A program made the position numbers and the translations under genes. Positions 1-10,060 of a DNA stretch of 59,131 nt are shown here, piece after piece; positions within the stretch are counted from its first letter, which is position 1, and the number at the start of each line of letters is the position of its first letter. The stretch is from Bradyrhizobium vignae. Its GTDB lineage: Bacteria > Pseudomonadota > Alphaproteobacteria > Rhizobiales > Xanthobacteraceae. Location of the stretch: assembly GCF_004114425.1 (NCBI RefSeq), contig NZ_RDQF01000048.1:1-59131 (forward strand), given 5' to 3'. The notes under the pieces are model-generated. The model saw only the letters and a program-made list of their open reading frames with translations, did not search any database and had not been told where the DNA came from.

Positions 1-39
1 CCTCAAGGCTTCGGTGGGCATCGATCCGATCGATCGGCA

Positions 40-69
40 GCCCAGCTCGGGCGGCCACCCGAGCTGGGC
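40..69. other. Strong GC-rich hairpin near the left edge
   Basis: Positions 40-51 and 58-69 are a perfect 12-base inverted repeat with a 6-base loop. No T-run follows on either strand, so it is not a classical intrinsic terminator. It may end a gene lying left of the window. Apart from this hairpin and the repeat that follows it, I see nothing else in bases 1-308. Confidence 0.5.
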
Positions 70-111
70 CATTCCTCACGGAACGAGGCCATTCTAGTCC
101 GGTGCGCTAAA

Positions 112-208
112 ACAAGGGTGGGCAAAGCGAAGCGTGCCCACCATGTCTATCGACGACGCTGAGAGAGATGGTGGGCACGGCGCTGCGCGCCTTTGCCCAC
201 CTACGAGA
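112..208. repeat. Palindromic intergenic repeat, GTGGGCAAAG type, copy 1
   Basis: The outer arms read GGTGGGCAAAGCG and CGCCTTTGCCCACC. Inner segments GTGCCCACC and GGTGGGCAC also pair, so the element can fold into a long hairpin. A second copy lies at about 2015-2107, on the other side of the TPR gene. The element type is familiar from Bradyrhizobiaceae intergenic regions (recall, not searched). Confidence 0.75.
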
Positions 209-308
209 CCTTCATCATCGCCCGAGTTGCGCCTTGTGCCGCAACCAAGGGCTGTGCAGACGCGCAGTCGGTTGCTATGAAGTCCCCGGGAATTGAGATG
301 GGGACTGC

Positions 309-1994
309 ATGTTTGGAATGGTGGGCCGCACACTCATTTGTGCGGCAGCAGGCTTCGGTGTTTTGGCGCTGACTGCCTTGTTCGAAATATCCTGCGCCCG
401 CGCGGAAATGCCCTTGACCTCCAAGTGCAACGCGGTCGGAAATTTCAGCGTCGATGACAGGATCGCAGGCTGCACGGCCATCATCCAGGCGGCGGGGACG
501 GGCATGCAGCAAGGTGTCGTCATGGCGCGCTTCCGCCGCGCCATGTTCTACCGCCAGAAGGGCGAGATCGACCTTGCGCTAGCGGACTACAACGAGATCA
601 TTGAGCGCGATCCGGGCAATCTGAACTCCCGCATCGCGAGGGCTTCTGCGCTGATCCAAAAGCGAGAGCCCGAGGCTGCGCTGCTTGATTACGCCAAGGT
701 AATCGAGCTCGATCCGAAGATTACCTACGCCTATATCGGACGTGCTCACGTCTATTCGGCGAGACGCGACTTCGTCCGTGCCATTGCCGATTATGATCAG
801 GCCCTTCTGATTCATCCGGACAATGTCATAGCGCATGTCGAACGGGGTCTCTCTTACGTCCGGAACGGCGATCCGGATCGGGCCATGGCTGACTGCGATC
901 GTGCGGTCGAGATCAGCCCGCAAACCGGCGGCGGCCAATTGTGCCGCGGTCGAGTTTACTCCGCAAAGGGTAACAGAGAGCTCGCGTTGGCCGCACTGGA
1001 TCAAACCATCCAGATCAAACCCAAAAGCGAGAATTTTTACTACTTCCGAGCCGAAACCTTTTCCCAGCTGGGTGAACTCGACCGCGCGATCGTCGACTAT
1101 GATCGGATCATCGAGCTAAACCCACAAAGCCGGTCTGCCTATGGTTGCCGAGGCGTCGCCTATTTTCAAAAGGGCGATTACGATCGCGCCATTGCCGATT
1201 ACAATCAGGTGATCCAGCTGGCACGTCAGGGTCAAGGAAACACCGGCGATCGGCAGACTCAGCTTCAAGGTCAGGACGCAGATCCTATTTCTGCGTCCGT
1301 CGCGGGTGAATCGATTGCGCTCGCGTCCGCGGATGGCCCCGTGCTCCGCGCTCGGGGCGGGGCCTACCACGCGAAAGGGGAGCTTGACCGCGCTATCGCA
1401 GACTTTGATGAGGCGATACGCCTCAACCCCAGGGACAAGGAGGCATTCGGGCTCCGCGCTAACGCGTACAAGGCCAAGGGAGATTTCGACCGTTCGCTCG
1501 CGGATTACGATCAACTCGTGCGGCTCGATCCCAGGGATGCCCGCGCCTATTTTCATCGTGCAAGGGTCTATTGGCAGATTGCTTCATTCGCCAAATCCTT
1601 GGCCGACCTCGATCAGGCGATCCAGCTCGATCCCAGGAATGCCTACCCGGTTTTGTGGCGCGAAATTGTTGCCAGGCGCAGTGACCAGCCGAGCCGGCTG
1701 AGCGAGGCTGCAAAGGATCTCGACGCGGCGAAATGGCCAGCGCCGGTCGTCAATCTCTTCCTTGGCACGACGACGTCCGAGCAAGTGCGCGCCGCGGCGG
1801 AGGACGCCAACCCGGTGAAGAAGAAGGGGCAGGTCTGCGAGGCGAATTTCTATATTGCCGAGCGCGCCTTGCAGAGCGGCTCCAGGGAAGAGGCTTTGAA
1901 ACTGTTCGAGCAGGCGGCTGCCGATTGCCCGAGGACCTTTATCGAGAAGCCGGCCGCCGACGTCGAGCTTGCCGCGCTGCGAGCGAGCCGCTGA
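309..1994 (+). CDS. Exported tetratricopeptide-repeat protein
   Basis: This is a 561-residue protein. The N-terminus has a hydrophobic stretch at about residues 7-27 ending near ARA, which looks like a Sec signal peptide, so the protein probably works in the periplasm or at the cell surface. From about residue 70 there are ten TPR units with the pattern G..D.A..DY...I...P, plus a degenerate one near the C-terminus. Units seven and eight are separated by a 35-residue Gln/Ser/Ala-rich linker that breaks the superhelix. TPR arrays bind other proteins or peptides; no enzyme domain is visible. It stands alone, with repeats on both sides, so the context gives no partner. The ATG at 309 has a purine-rich stretch just upstream. 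Confidence 0.85.
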   Translation: MFGMVGRTLICAAAGFGVLALTALFEISCARAEMPLTSKCNAVGNFSVDDRIAGCTAIIQAAGTGMQQGVVMARFRRAMFYRQKGEIDLALADYNEIIERDPGNLNSRIARASALIQKREPEAALLDYAKVIELDPKITYAYIGRAHVYSARRDFVRAIADYDQALLIHPDNVIAHVERGLSYVRNGDPDRAMADCDRAVEISPQTGGGQLCRGRVYSAKGNRELALAALDQTIQIKPKSENFYYFRAETFSQLGELDRAIVDYDRIIELNPQSRSAYGCRGVAYFQKGDYDRAIADYNQVIQLARQGQGNTGDRQTQLQGQDADPISASVAGESIALASADGPVLRARGGAYHAKGELDRAIADFDEAIRLNPRDKEAFGLRANAYKAKGDFDRSLADYDQLVRLDPRDARAYFHRARVYWQIASFAKSLADLDQAIQLDPRNAYPVLWREIVARRSDQPSRLSEAAKDLDAAKWPAPVVNLFLGTTTSEQVRAAAEDANPVKKKGQVCEANFYIAERALQSGSREEALKLFEQAAADCPRTFIEKPAADVELAALRASR

Positions 1995-2014
1995 TCGAAT
2001 GGGCGGGGTCTCGC

Positions 2015-2107
2015 AGAGTGGGCAAAGCGGAAGCGTACCCACCTGTCGATCAACGGAGCTGCGATGGATTGGTGGGCACGGGGCTTTTGCGTCTTTGCCC
2101 ACCCTGG
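2015..2107. repeat. Palindromic intergenic repeat, GTGGGCAAAG type, copy 2
   Basis: It has the same layout as the copy at 112-208: GTGGGCAAAGCGGAAGCG at one end, GGTGGGCACGG in the middle and TTTGCCCACC at the other end. It begins about 20 bases after the TPR stop codon and may act as that gene's 3' transcript structure. Confidence 0.75.
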
Positions 2108-2111
2108 GAGC

Positions 2112-2179
2112 GTAGCCCGGATGCGCGAAGCGCAATCCGGGACAGTGTCCCGCATTCCGCTGCGCTACATGCGGGCTAC
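2112..2179. repeat. Palindromic repeat, GTAGCCCGGAT type
   Basis: The arms GTAGCCCG (2112-2119) and CGGGCTAC (2172-2179) pair, with internal GCGCAATCCGGGA / TCCCGCATTCCGC segments. Related copies occur at about 15225-15259 and 32284-32360. It lies between two convergent genes. Confidence 0.7.
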
Positions 2180-2192
2180 GAGACCTGAGCGT

Positions 2193-2861
2193 TTACACCG
2201 CCTCCAGCTGCTCCGCTACGCGCTTCTTCTTCGCCTTCGCCTGGCCGAGCAGGGGACCCGCCGTGAGTGCGGCCGTATCGGCCACGCCCGGGTCGCGCGA
2301 GATCATGGCCGCGACGATGGCGCCGTCGATGATGAGTCCGAGCTGGTGCGCCAGCACCGCGGGCTCGGCGGAGCCGAGCTCGGCGGCGAGCTTCTCGATG
2401 TGGCCGAGCACGATCTTCTTGTGCTTCAGCGCGATGTTGCGGAACTGCTTGGCGTCCTTGTCATGCTCGCCGACGGCGTTGATGAAGGGACAGCCGTAGA
2501 AGCGCTCTTCGGCGAACCAGCTCTTCAGCGCGGGGAAGATGCGCGTGAGTTTCGCCTGCGCATCGCCGCCGCCTTGCTCCATGGCGCCGATGAACCATTC
2601 GCGCCACTGCTTGCCTTCGCTCTCCAGCACGGCGTTGACGAGATTGGTCTTGGAGCCGAACAACTTATAGAGCGTCGTCTTCGCGGTGCCGGCCTCTTCG
2701 ATGATCGCATCGATGCCGGTGGCGTTGATGCCGTTCTTGCAGAACAGATGCGTCGCGGCGCTCAAGAGGCGACCGCGCGCGGATTCGTCGTCGCCGGCAC
2801 CGGCATGCGGTGAGCTTGAATTCTTCTTCGGTGACGTCTTTGCCATGAGCTGCTTTGCCAT
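2193..2861 (-). CDS. TetR/AcrR family transcriptional regulator
   Basis: About 222 residues. The N-terminal helix-turn-helix spans about residues 25-75, with the TetR-like phrases LLSAATHLFCKNG, GIDAIIEEAGTAKTTLYKLFGSK and LVNAVLE. The C-terminal helices carry a ligand pocket of unknown specificity. It faces the OsmC-fold gene across about 250 bases and is the natural candidate to control that row. The start is uncertain because a 15-base tandem duplication repeats the start region: ATG codons at 2861 and 2846 both begin MAK and each is followed by the same bases, and a TTG at 2870 is also in frame. I give 2861; 2846 would remove five residues. Confidence 0.85.
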   Translation of the reverse strand: MAKQLMAKTSPKKNSSSPHAGAGDDESARGRLLSAATHLFCKNGINATGIDAIIEEAGTAKTTLYKLFGSKTNLVNAVLESEGKQWREWFIGAMEQGGGDAQAKLTRIFPALKSWFAEERFYGCPFINAVGEHDKDAKQFRNIALKHKKIVLGHIEKLAAELGSAEPAVLAHQLGLIIDGAIVAAMISRDPGVADTAALTAGPLLGQAKAKKKRVAEQLEAV

Positions 2862-2867
2862 GAGCTG
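2838..2867. repeat. Perfect 15-base tandem duplication at a gene start
   Basis: The unit CTTTGCCATGAGCTG occurs at 2838-2852 and again at 2853-2867. It duplicates the start codon and first codons of the TetR gene, giving MAKQL followed by MAKTS. Confidence 0.9.
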
Positions 2868-3108
2868 CAACTTAATCGCAGCTGCATCACATCAGCAAGC
2901 CGCATCTGTTCCGCGCCGAAAAGATTCGCATCCGCTCACGCATCTGCTCCGCCCTTGAGCAGGGGAGATCTGATCAATCCGCAGGCAGCAAGCCTTAAGC
3001 GGCTCCAATGCTTCGCATTTCGTTTTTGGCTCCGTCTGGCACGCTCCATGCAAGCAAACAGACCGTTCGGTATCCTACCGGTTTCCACTTCTGCCAGGGA
3101 GAAGATTG

Positions 3109-3651
3109 ATGACTGCCGTCGTTCAAAAGACCGTGCTGACGGGTTGCCTCGCGCCCATCGACAAGAACGGGCTCGAGCAACTGATTGCCAATGGCAAGGC
3201 GAACCCGAAGGTCATCAAGACGTTGAAGTGCAAGACCATCGCGGAAGGCAAATTCCGCCACGCCAACTACATCCGCAACCTGCCGCCCTACATCGTCGAC
3301 GAGCCGCCGGGCCTCTTGGGCGACGACACCGCGCCCAATCCGTCGGAAGCCTCGCTGGCCGCGCTCGGCTCGTGCCTTGCGGTCGGCCTGCATGCCAACG
3401 CCGTGCATCGCGGCTGGATCGTCAACAAGCTCGAGCTCGAACTCGAAGGCGATCTCAACATCACCGCGGTCTGGGGTACCGGCGATATGTCGGACAAGCC
3501 GGTCGGATTCACCGACGTCCGCGTCAAGGTCGACATGGAATGCGAGGGCATCTCGCCCGACGAGATCAACGCGCTGGTCGCCCATGTGAAGAAATGGTCG
3601 CCGGTCGCGAACACCTTCACCCGGCCGGTCAATCTCGAGGTCGGCATCTAG
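3109..3651 (+). CDS. OsmC/Ohr-fold protein
   Basis: 180 residues. The OsmC core is visible: PSEASLAALGSCLAVG contains the conserved cysteine (C89), followed by strand/helix segments ending NTFTRPVNLEV. In E. coli OsmC a second cysteine lies in a GCPVSK-type stretch; here the equivalent is KKWSPVAN, so the usual second cysteine is missing. The protein is therefore more likely a thiol-binding OsmC-like protein than a standard Ohr-type peroxidase (inference). The ATG at 3109 follows a good GGGAGAAG ribosome site; the TTG just before it is less likely. It is the first gene of a rightward row with a dehydrogenase-fold gene 35 bases on and a rhodanese, and TetR lies divergently upstream. Confidence 0.8.
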   Translation: MTAVVQKTVLTGCLAPIDKNGLEQLIANGKANPKVIKTLKCKTIAEGKFRHANYIRNLPPYIVDEPPGLLGDDTAPNPSEASLAALGSCLAVGLHANAVHRGWIVNKLELELEGDLNITAVWGTGDMSDKPVGFTDVRVKVDMECEGISPDEINALVAHVKKWSPVANTFTRPVNLEVGI

Positions 3652-3686
3652 CAGACGGCAATCAGGACAGGGTGCGGGAGACGATC

Positions 3687-4799
3687 ATGGGTTCACTGGC
3701 TTTATCGCGGGCCGAATTTCTGGATCAGCCCGCACCGTCCATTGCGGGCGAGGTGGCGCGGATCGCGCGCGAAGAGCTCGCGCAGCTTGCCCTCGGCATC
3801 GACGACGGCTCGGTCTATCCGGCCGAGGTGCTGCGCAAGTTCGGTGCGGCAGGGGCGTGGGGCAGTCACGTGCCCCACGAAGGGCCTGCCGATCTGCGCT
3901 GTGCGATCCAGGCGATGTCGGCGATCGGCGAGGTCTGCGGGGCGACGGCGTTCATGGCCTGGTGCCAGAACACGCTGGTCTGGTACGCGGCGAATTCCAC
4001 CAATATCAAGCTCGCAAAACGCTTCGGCGATGCCTTCTCGACCGGCCGCGTGCTCGGCGGCACCGGGCTCTCCAATCCCATGAAGAGCTTCTTCGGCATC
4101 GAGAAACTGAAGCTGAAGGGGCGCAGGGTCGAGGGCGGCTACAACGTGCGCGGCGCGCTGCCCTGGGTCTCCAATCTCGGCCCCGACCATTACTTCGGCA
4201 CCATTTTCGAGCGTGAGGATGAGCCGGGCACTGTCATGTTCCTGGCCGACTGCGCGGACCCAGCGATCACGCTGACGCCATGCAAGCCGTTCCTCGCCAT
4301 GGACGGCACCGGCACCTACGGCGTGCAGTTTCGCGACGTCTTCGTGCCGGACGAGTTGATCCTCGCCGATCCCGCCGCGCCCTTCGTCAAGAAGATCCGC
4401 GCCGGTTTCATCCTGCTCCAGGCCGGCATGGCGCTCGGTCTGATCAAGGATTGCATCAACATCATGGACGAGGTCGACAATCCCCTCGGCCATATCAACC
4501 GCTACCTGCCGCAGCAGCCGGTGCATTTCCGCGAGCTCGCCGCCGAGCTCGAGTCCGAGACCATGGCGCTGGCGCGCGATCCCTACAACGAGGAGGAGAC
4601 CTATTGGCGCAAGGTGATTGCGCTGCGGCTTCGTGCAGGCGAGGCCAGCGTCGCGGCGGCGCATGCGGCGATGCTGCATTGTGGCGCGCGCGGCTATCTT
4701 AGGAGCCACCGCGCGCAGCGGCGCCTGCGCGAGGCCTATTTCGTCGCGATCGTCACGCCTGCCACCAAGCAGCTGCGCAAGATGCTCGCCGAGTCCTGA
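3687..4799 (+). CDS. Acyl-CoA dehydrogenase-fold flavoprotein
   Basis: 370 residues, a usual length for the family. The N-terminal helical part (VARIAREELAQLALGIDDG, VYPAEVLRKFGAAGAWG) and the middle beta part (GGTGLSNPM, MDGTGTYGVQFRDVFVP) match acyl-CoA dehydrogenases, and the C-terminal four-helix part follows. FAD and an acyl-type substrate are expected. I cannot place the catalytic glutamate with confidence. Relatives include classical beta-oxidation enzymes and flavin enzymes acting on sulfur compounds; the flanking OsmC-fold and rhodanese genes favour a sulfur-linked substrate (inference). The ATG at 3687 is chosen because homologous sequence begins there, although the reading frame stays open upstream. 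Confidence 0.75.
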   Translation: MGSLALSRAEFLDQPAPSIAGEVARIAREELAQLALGIDDGSVYPAEVLRKFGAAGAWGSHVPHEGPADLRCAIQAMSAIGEVCGATAFMAWCQNTLVWYAANSTNIKLAKRFGDAFSTGRVLGGTGLSNPMKSFFGIEKLKLKGRRVEGGYNVRGALPWVSNLGPDHYFGTIFEREDEPGTVMFLADCADPAITLTPCKPFLAMDGTGTYGVQFRDVFVPDELILADPAAPFVKKIRAGFILLQAGMALGLIKDCINIMDEVDNPLGHINRYLPQQPVHFRELAAELESETMALARDPYNEEETYWRKVIALRLRAGEASVAAAHAAMLHCGARGYLRSHRAQRRLREAYFVAIVTPATKQLRKMLAES

Positions 4800-4851
4800 G
4801 TTTCACGAGTCCACCCCGGAAGACCACCCAACCTCAACGGAGAGGCTGCCA

Positions 4852-5730
4852 ATGACGGACGTTCTGATCTCTGCCAGCGAACTTGCCGATCTCTTGAAGC
4901 TAGAGCCGTGTGTCGTGATCGACACCCGCAATCCCGATGCCTACGGCGCCGGGCACCTGCCGGGTGCCGTGAACGTGCACGAGATCTTCACCTTTCTCGC
5001 GACCTCGACGCCCGAGGGCATCACCGAACTCAAAACGAAATTCGCCGATGCGTTCGGTGCGGCTGGGCTGTCCGGTAACGAGACGGCGGTGATCTATGAG
5101 CAGTCGATGAACTCGGGCTTCGGCCAGTCATGCCGCGGCTATTACCTGCTCACTATGCTCGGCTATCCCAAGGTGAAGGTGCTGCACGGCGGCTTCGATG
5201 CGTGGTCGGCCGCACGCTTTCCGGTGACGAAGGACGTGCCGACGCCGGCAAAAGCCACGTTTGCGATCGTCCCCGAAGCCGGCGATATCCTGATCGATGC
5301 CAAGACCATGCTCGCCGCCGTCGGCAAGCCCGGCATCGCCATCCTCGACGTGCGCGACGTCGACGAGTGGATCGGTGACAGCTCCTCGCCGTACGGCAAG
5401 GACTTCTGCCCGCGCAAGGGCCGCATCCCCGGCGCGGTGTGGCTGGAATGGTACCGCATGATGAAGCCGACCGCCGAAGGCCCGCGCTTCAAGTCCAGGG
5501 ACGAGATTCTGGCCGAATGTGCCACCGTCGGCATCTCGCAAGCGACGCCGGTCTACCTCTACTGCTTCAAGGGCGCGCGCGCCTCGAACACGTTCCTAGC
5601 GCTGAAGAACGCCGGCGTGAAGGACGTGCGGATGTATTTCGGCTCCTGGAACGAATGGTCGCGCGATCCCTCGCTGCCGATCGAGCAGGGTCTGCCGATC
5701 GCAACTGATGTGACGACGAAGGCGGCGTGA
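4852..5730 (+). CDS. Tandem-domain rhodanese (thiosulfate / 3-mercaptopyruvate sulfurtransferase type)
   Basis: 292 residues with two rhodanese domains (about 5-125 and 145-280). The first has CVVIDTRNPDAYGAGHLPGA but no obvious active cysteine loop. The second has ILDVRDVDEW, GRIPGAVWLEW and the active-site loop YCFKGARAS, with C238 as the expected persulfide carrier. The loop is closer to CxxGxRAS sulfurtransferases than to the CRKGVT form of bovine rhodanese, so the donor is open. The family moves sulfane sulfur to cyanide or thiols. It ends the OsmC-fold / dehydrogenase row and is followed by the convergent sigma-54 activator of the cyanate cluster. Cyanide-to-thiocyanate activity next to a cyanate system is suggestive but unproven. 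Confidence 0.85.
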   Translation: MTDVLISASELADLLKLEPCVVIDTRNPDAYGAGHLPGAVNVHEIFTFLATSTPEGITELKTKFADAFGAAGLSGNETAVIYEQSMNSGFGQSCRGYYLLTMLGYPKVKVLHGGFDAWSAARFPVTKDVPTPAKATFAIVPEAGDILIDAKTMLAAVGKPGIAILDVRDVDEWIGDSSSPYGKDFCPRKGRIPGAVWLEWYRMMKPTAEGPRFKSRDEILAECATVGISQATPVYLYCFKGARASNTFLALKNAGVKDVRMYFGSWNEWSRDPSLPIEQGLPIATDVTTKAA

Positions 5731-5740
5731 GCGCGCGCGA

Positions 5741-7666
<1,926 letters not shown>

Positions 7667-7685
7667 TGCGAAATCTCGTAATTGA

Positions 7686-7720
7686 ACTACGAAATATCGT
7701 TTATCACGACTTTTCGTAGT
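7686..7720. promoter_or_regulatory. 35-base near-perfect palindrome, likely upstream activating site
   Basis: ACTACGAAA at 7686-7694 pairs with TTTCGTAGT at 7712-7720. Inside, TCGT (7697-7700) pairs with ACGA (7706-7709), sharing the same axis at 7703. A further TCGTA at 7676-7680 gives a third box. The centre lies about 100 bases before the expected start of the cyn transcript, a usual distance for a sigma-54 activator site. Binding by the adjacent activator is inferred. Confidence 0.75.
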
Positions 7721-7776
7721 GGCCAAGCGTGACTGAAAGTGGTGCCTTATCAAGGCAATGGCTGGGCTGGAGGCCG

Positions 7777-7792
7777 TGGCATGCTCCTTGCG
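7777..7792 (+). promoter_or_regulatory. Sigma-54 (-24/-12) promoter of the cyanate operon
   Basis: TGGCATGCTCCTTGCG matches the consensus TGGCACG-N4-TTGC closely, with GG at 7778-7779 and GC at 7790-7791 exactly ten bases apart. Transcription would start near 7803, about 24 bases before the ATG at 7827, which has a GGAGGG ribosome site. Confidence 0.85.
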
Positions 7793-7826
7793 TAATTGTT
7801 CTTCGCAATGACGCGCAGGAGGGCCG

Positions 7827-9206
7827 ATGTCCACGTTCGACAATCCGTTTGATCCCGATCGCAAGCTTGGAGCCGGCTGCGCCTGTGGCCAGCATCGTTC
7901 TGCGGAAGAGCACGAGCAGGCGACGGCGCTGCGTTGCGATCCGTTCGAGAGCGAAGAGAAGCGCTACGAGGGCGTGGTCGCTTCCGCGGTAATGCGCGCG
8001 ATGTTTCCGCAGGATGTGGCGCGACGCGCGTTCCTGAAGTCGGTCGGTGCATCCACCGCGCTCGCTGCATTGTCGCAATTCTTTCCGATCAAGACGGCGA
8101 CCGAGGTTTTCGCGCAAGCCGGCACGCCCGAGAAAAAGGATCTCAAGGTCGGCTTCATCCCGATCACCTGCGCGACACCCATCATCATGGCGGCGCCGCT
8201 GGGTTTCTATTCCAAGCACGGCCTCAATGTCGAAGTGGTCAAGACCGCCGGCTGGGCGGTGATCCGCGACAAGACCATCAACAAGGAATACGACGCCGCG
8301 CACATGCTGGCGCCGATGCCGATCGCGATCTCGCTTGGCCTCGGTGCCAATGCCATTCCGTTCGCCGTGCCCGCGATCGAGAACATCAACGGGCAGGGCA
8401 TCGTGCTGGCGACCAAGCACAAGGATAAGCGCGATCCGAAGGACTGGAAGGGCCTGAAGTTCGCGATCCCCTTCGACTATTCCATGCACAACTACCTGCT
8501 GCGCTATTATCTCGCGGAAGCCGGCCTCGACCCTGACACCGACGTGCAACTGCGCTCGGTGCCGCCGCCGGAGATGGTCGCCAACCTCCGCGCCGACAAC
8601 ATCGACGGCTTCCTCGCGCCCGACAATGTCTGCCAGCGCGCAATCTATGACGGCGTCGGCTTCATGCACCTGCTCTCCAAGGAGATCTGGGACGGCCATC
8701 CCTGCTGCAGCTTCGCCGCCAGCCGCGAGTTCATCACCACGGCGCCGAACAGCTTTGCCGCGCTGACGCGCGCCATCGTCGATGCCACCGTCTATGCCTC
8801 GAAGGCGGAGAACCGCAAGCAGATCGCCGAAGCCATCGCGCCGGCCAACTACATCAACGCGCCGGTCACGGTGCTGGAGCAGGTCCTGACCGGCACCTAT
8901 GCCGATGGCCTCGGCGGCGTGAAGACCGACGCCAAGCGCGTCGACTTCGATCCGTTCCCCTGGCAGTCCTTCGCGGTGTGGATGCTGACGCAGATGAAGC
9001 GCTGGGGCCAGATCAAGGGCGATGTCGACTACAAGGCGGTCGCCGAGCAGGTGTATCTGGCGACCGATACCAAGAAGCTGATGACGGAGATGGGGCTCAC
9101 GCCGCCGGCCAGCAGCTACAAGTCGTTCGCGGTGATGGGCAAGACGTTCGATCCGACGAAGCCGGAGGACTATTTGGCGAGCTTCAAGATCAGGAAGGCG
9201 TCGTGA
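7827..9206 (+). CDS. cynA: Cyanate/nitrate-type ABC transporter, Tat-exported substrate-binding protein (CynA/NrtA-like)
   Basis: 459 residues. A 60-residue leader with CACGQH precedes a twin-arginine signal (R66-R67-A-F-L-K) and a hydrophobic core, so the protein is probably exported folded through Tat. The mature part has NrtA/CmpA/SsuA-type features: LKVGFIPITCATPIIMAAPLGFY, HGLNVEVVKTAGW, and a long C-terminal domain with DVQLRSVPPPEMVANLRADNIDGFL. This family binds nitrate, bicarbonate, cyanate or sulfonates. Cyanate is inferred from the cyanase gene at the end of the same row. It is the first gene behind the sigma-54 promoter and lies 9 bases before the permease. The ATG at 7827 has a strong GGAGGG site. 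Confidence 0.85.
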   Translation: MSTFDNPFDPDRKLGAGCACGQHRSAEEHEQATALRCDPFESEEKRYEGVVASAVMRAMFPQDVARRAFLKSVGASTALAALSQFFPIKTATEVFAQAGTPEKKDLKVGFIPITCATPIIMAAPLGFYSKHGLNVEVVKTAGWAVIRDKTINKEYDAAHMLAPMPIAISLGLGANAIPFAVPAIENINGQGIVLATKHKDKRDPKDWKGLKFAIPFDYSMHNYLLRYYLAEAGLDPDTDVQLRSVPPPEMVANLRADNIDGFLAPDNVCQRAIYDGVGFMHLLSKEIWDGHPCCSFAASREFITTAPNSFAALTRAIVDATVYASKAENRKQIAEAIAPANYINAPVTVLEQVLTGTYADGLGGVKTDAKRVDFDPFPWQSFAVWMLTQMKRWGQIKGDVDYKAVAEQVYLATDTKKLMTEMGLTPPASSYKSFAVMGKTFDPTKPEDYLASFKIRKAS

Positions 9207-9215
9207 GGTGAGGCG

Positions 9216-10055
9216 ATGACCACCTCACTTCGCCTTCGCGCGGGCCTCGTCTCCATTGTGCTGCTCGCCGCTTTTCTCGGCATCTGGCATCTCGCCACGC
9301 GCTCTACGGCGCCGGTGGCGACGATGAGCCCGGAATACGCCAAGCTGATGGGGCTCACGGCGACGCAGGGCAAATCGGCGATGCCCGGGCCGCTCGACGT
9401 GGGCGCAAAACTCTGGGAGCATCTGAAGCGGCCGTTCTACGACAACGGGCCGAACGACAAGGGGCTCGGCATCCAGCTTGCCTATTCCATTGGGCGCGTC
9501 GGCACCGGCTATCTGCTGGCGGTGATCGTCGCAATCCCGCTCGGCTTCCTCATCGGCATGTCGCCGCTGCTCAGCAAGGCGCTCGATCCCTTCATCCAGG
9601 TCTTGAAGCCGATCTCGCCGCTGGCCTGGATGCCGCTGGCGCTCTACACCATCAAGGATTCCTCGATCTCGGCGGTCTTCGTCATCTTCATCTGCTCGAT
9701 CTGGCCGATGCTGCTCAACACGGTGTTCGGCGTTGCCAGCGTGCGCAAGGAGTGGGTCAACGTGGCACGGACGCTCGAGGTCGGCACGATCAGGCGCGCT
9801 TTCACCGTGATCCTTCCCGCGGCGGCGCCGACGATCCTGACCGGCATGCGCATTTCTATCGGCATCGCCTGGCTCGTCATCGTCGCGGCCGAGATGCTCG
9901 TCGGCGGCACCGGCATCGGCTATTTCGTCTGGAACGAGTGGAATAACCTCTCGATCACCAACGTCATCATCGCGATCCTGCTGATCGGGATCGTCGGCAT
10001 GCTGCTGGACCAGATCCTCGCGCGCTTCACGCGCATGGTCACGTTTCCGGAGTAA
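9216..10055 (+). CDS. cynB: ABC transporter permease (CynB/NrtB-like)
   Basis: 279 residues. An N-terminal membrane segment (about 10-27) is followed by a soluble stretch and then five further segments. The cytoplasmic EAA-type loop is visible in VARTLEVGTIRRAFTVILPA, which contacts the ATPase. It belongs to the nitrate/sulfonate/taurine/cyanate permease group. It is followed by the ATPase after 5 bases. Substrate assignment rests on the neighbouring cyanase. Confidence 0.87.
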   Translation: MTTSLRLRAGLVSIVLLAAFLGIWHLATRSTAPVATMSPEYAKLMGLTATQGKSAMPGPLDVGAKLWEHLKRPFYDNGPNDKGLGIQLAYSIGRVGTGYLLAVIVAIPLGFLIGMSPLLSKALDPFIQVLKPISPLAWMPLALYTIKDSSISAVFVIFICSIWPMLLNTVFGVASVRKEWVNVARTLEVGTIRRAFTVILPAAAPTILTGMRISIGIAWLVIVAAEMLVGGTGIGYFVWNEWNNLSITNVIIAILLIGIVGMLLDQILARFTRMVTFPE

Positions 10056-10060
10056 AGGTT

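Noticed and set aside
1..111. Intrinsic terminator or tRNA end at the left edge
   Set aside because: The hairpin at 40-69 is strong but has no T-run, and no tRNA arms could be folded from the visible bases.
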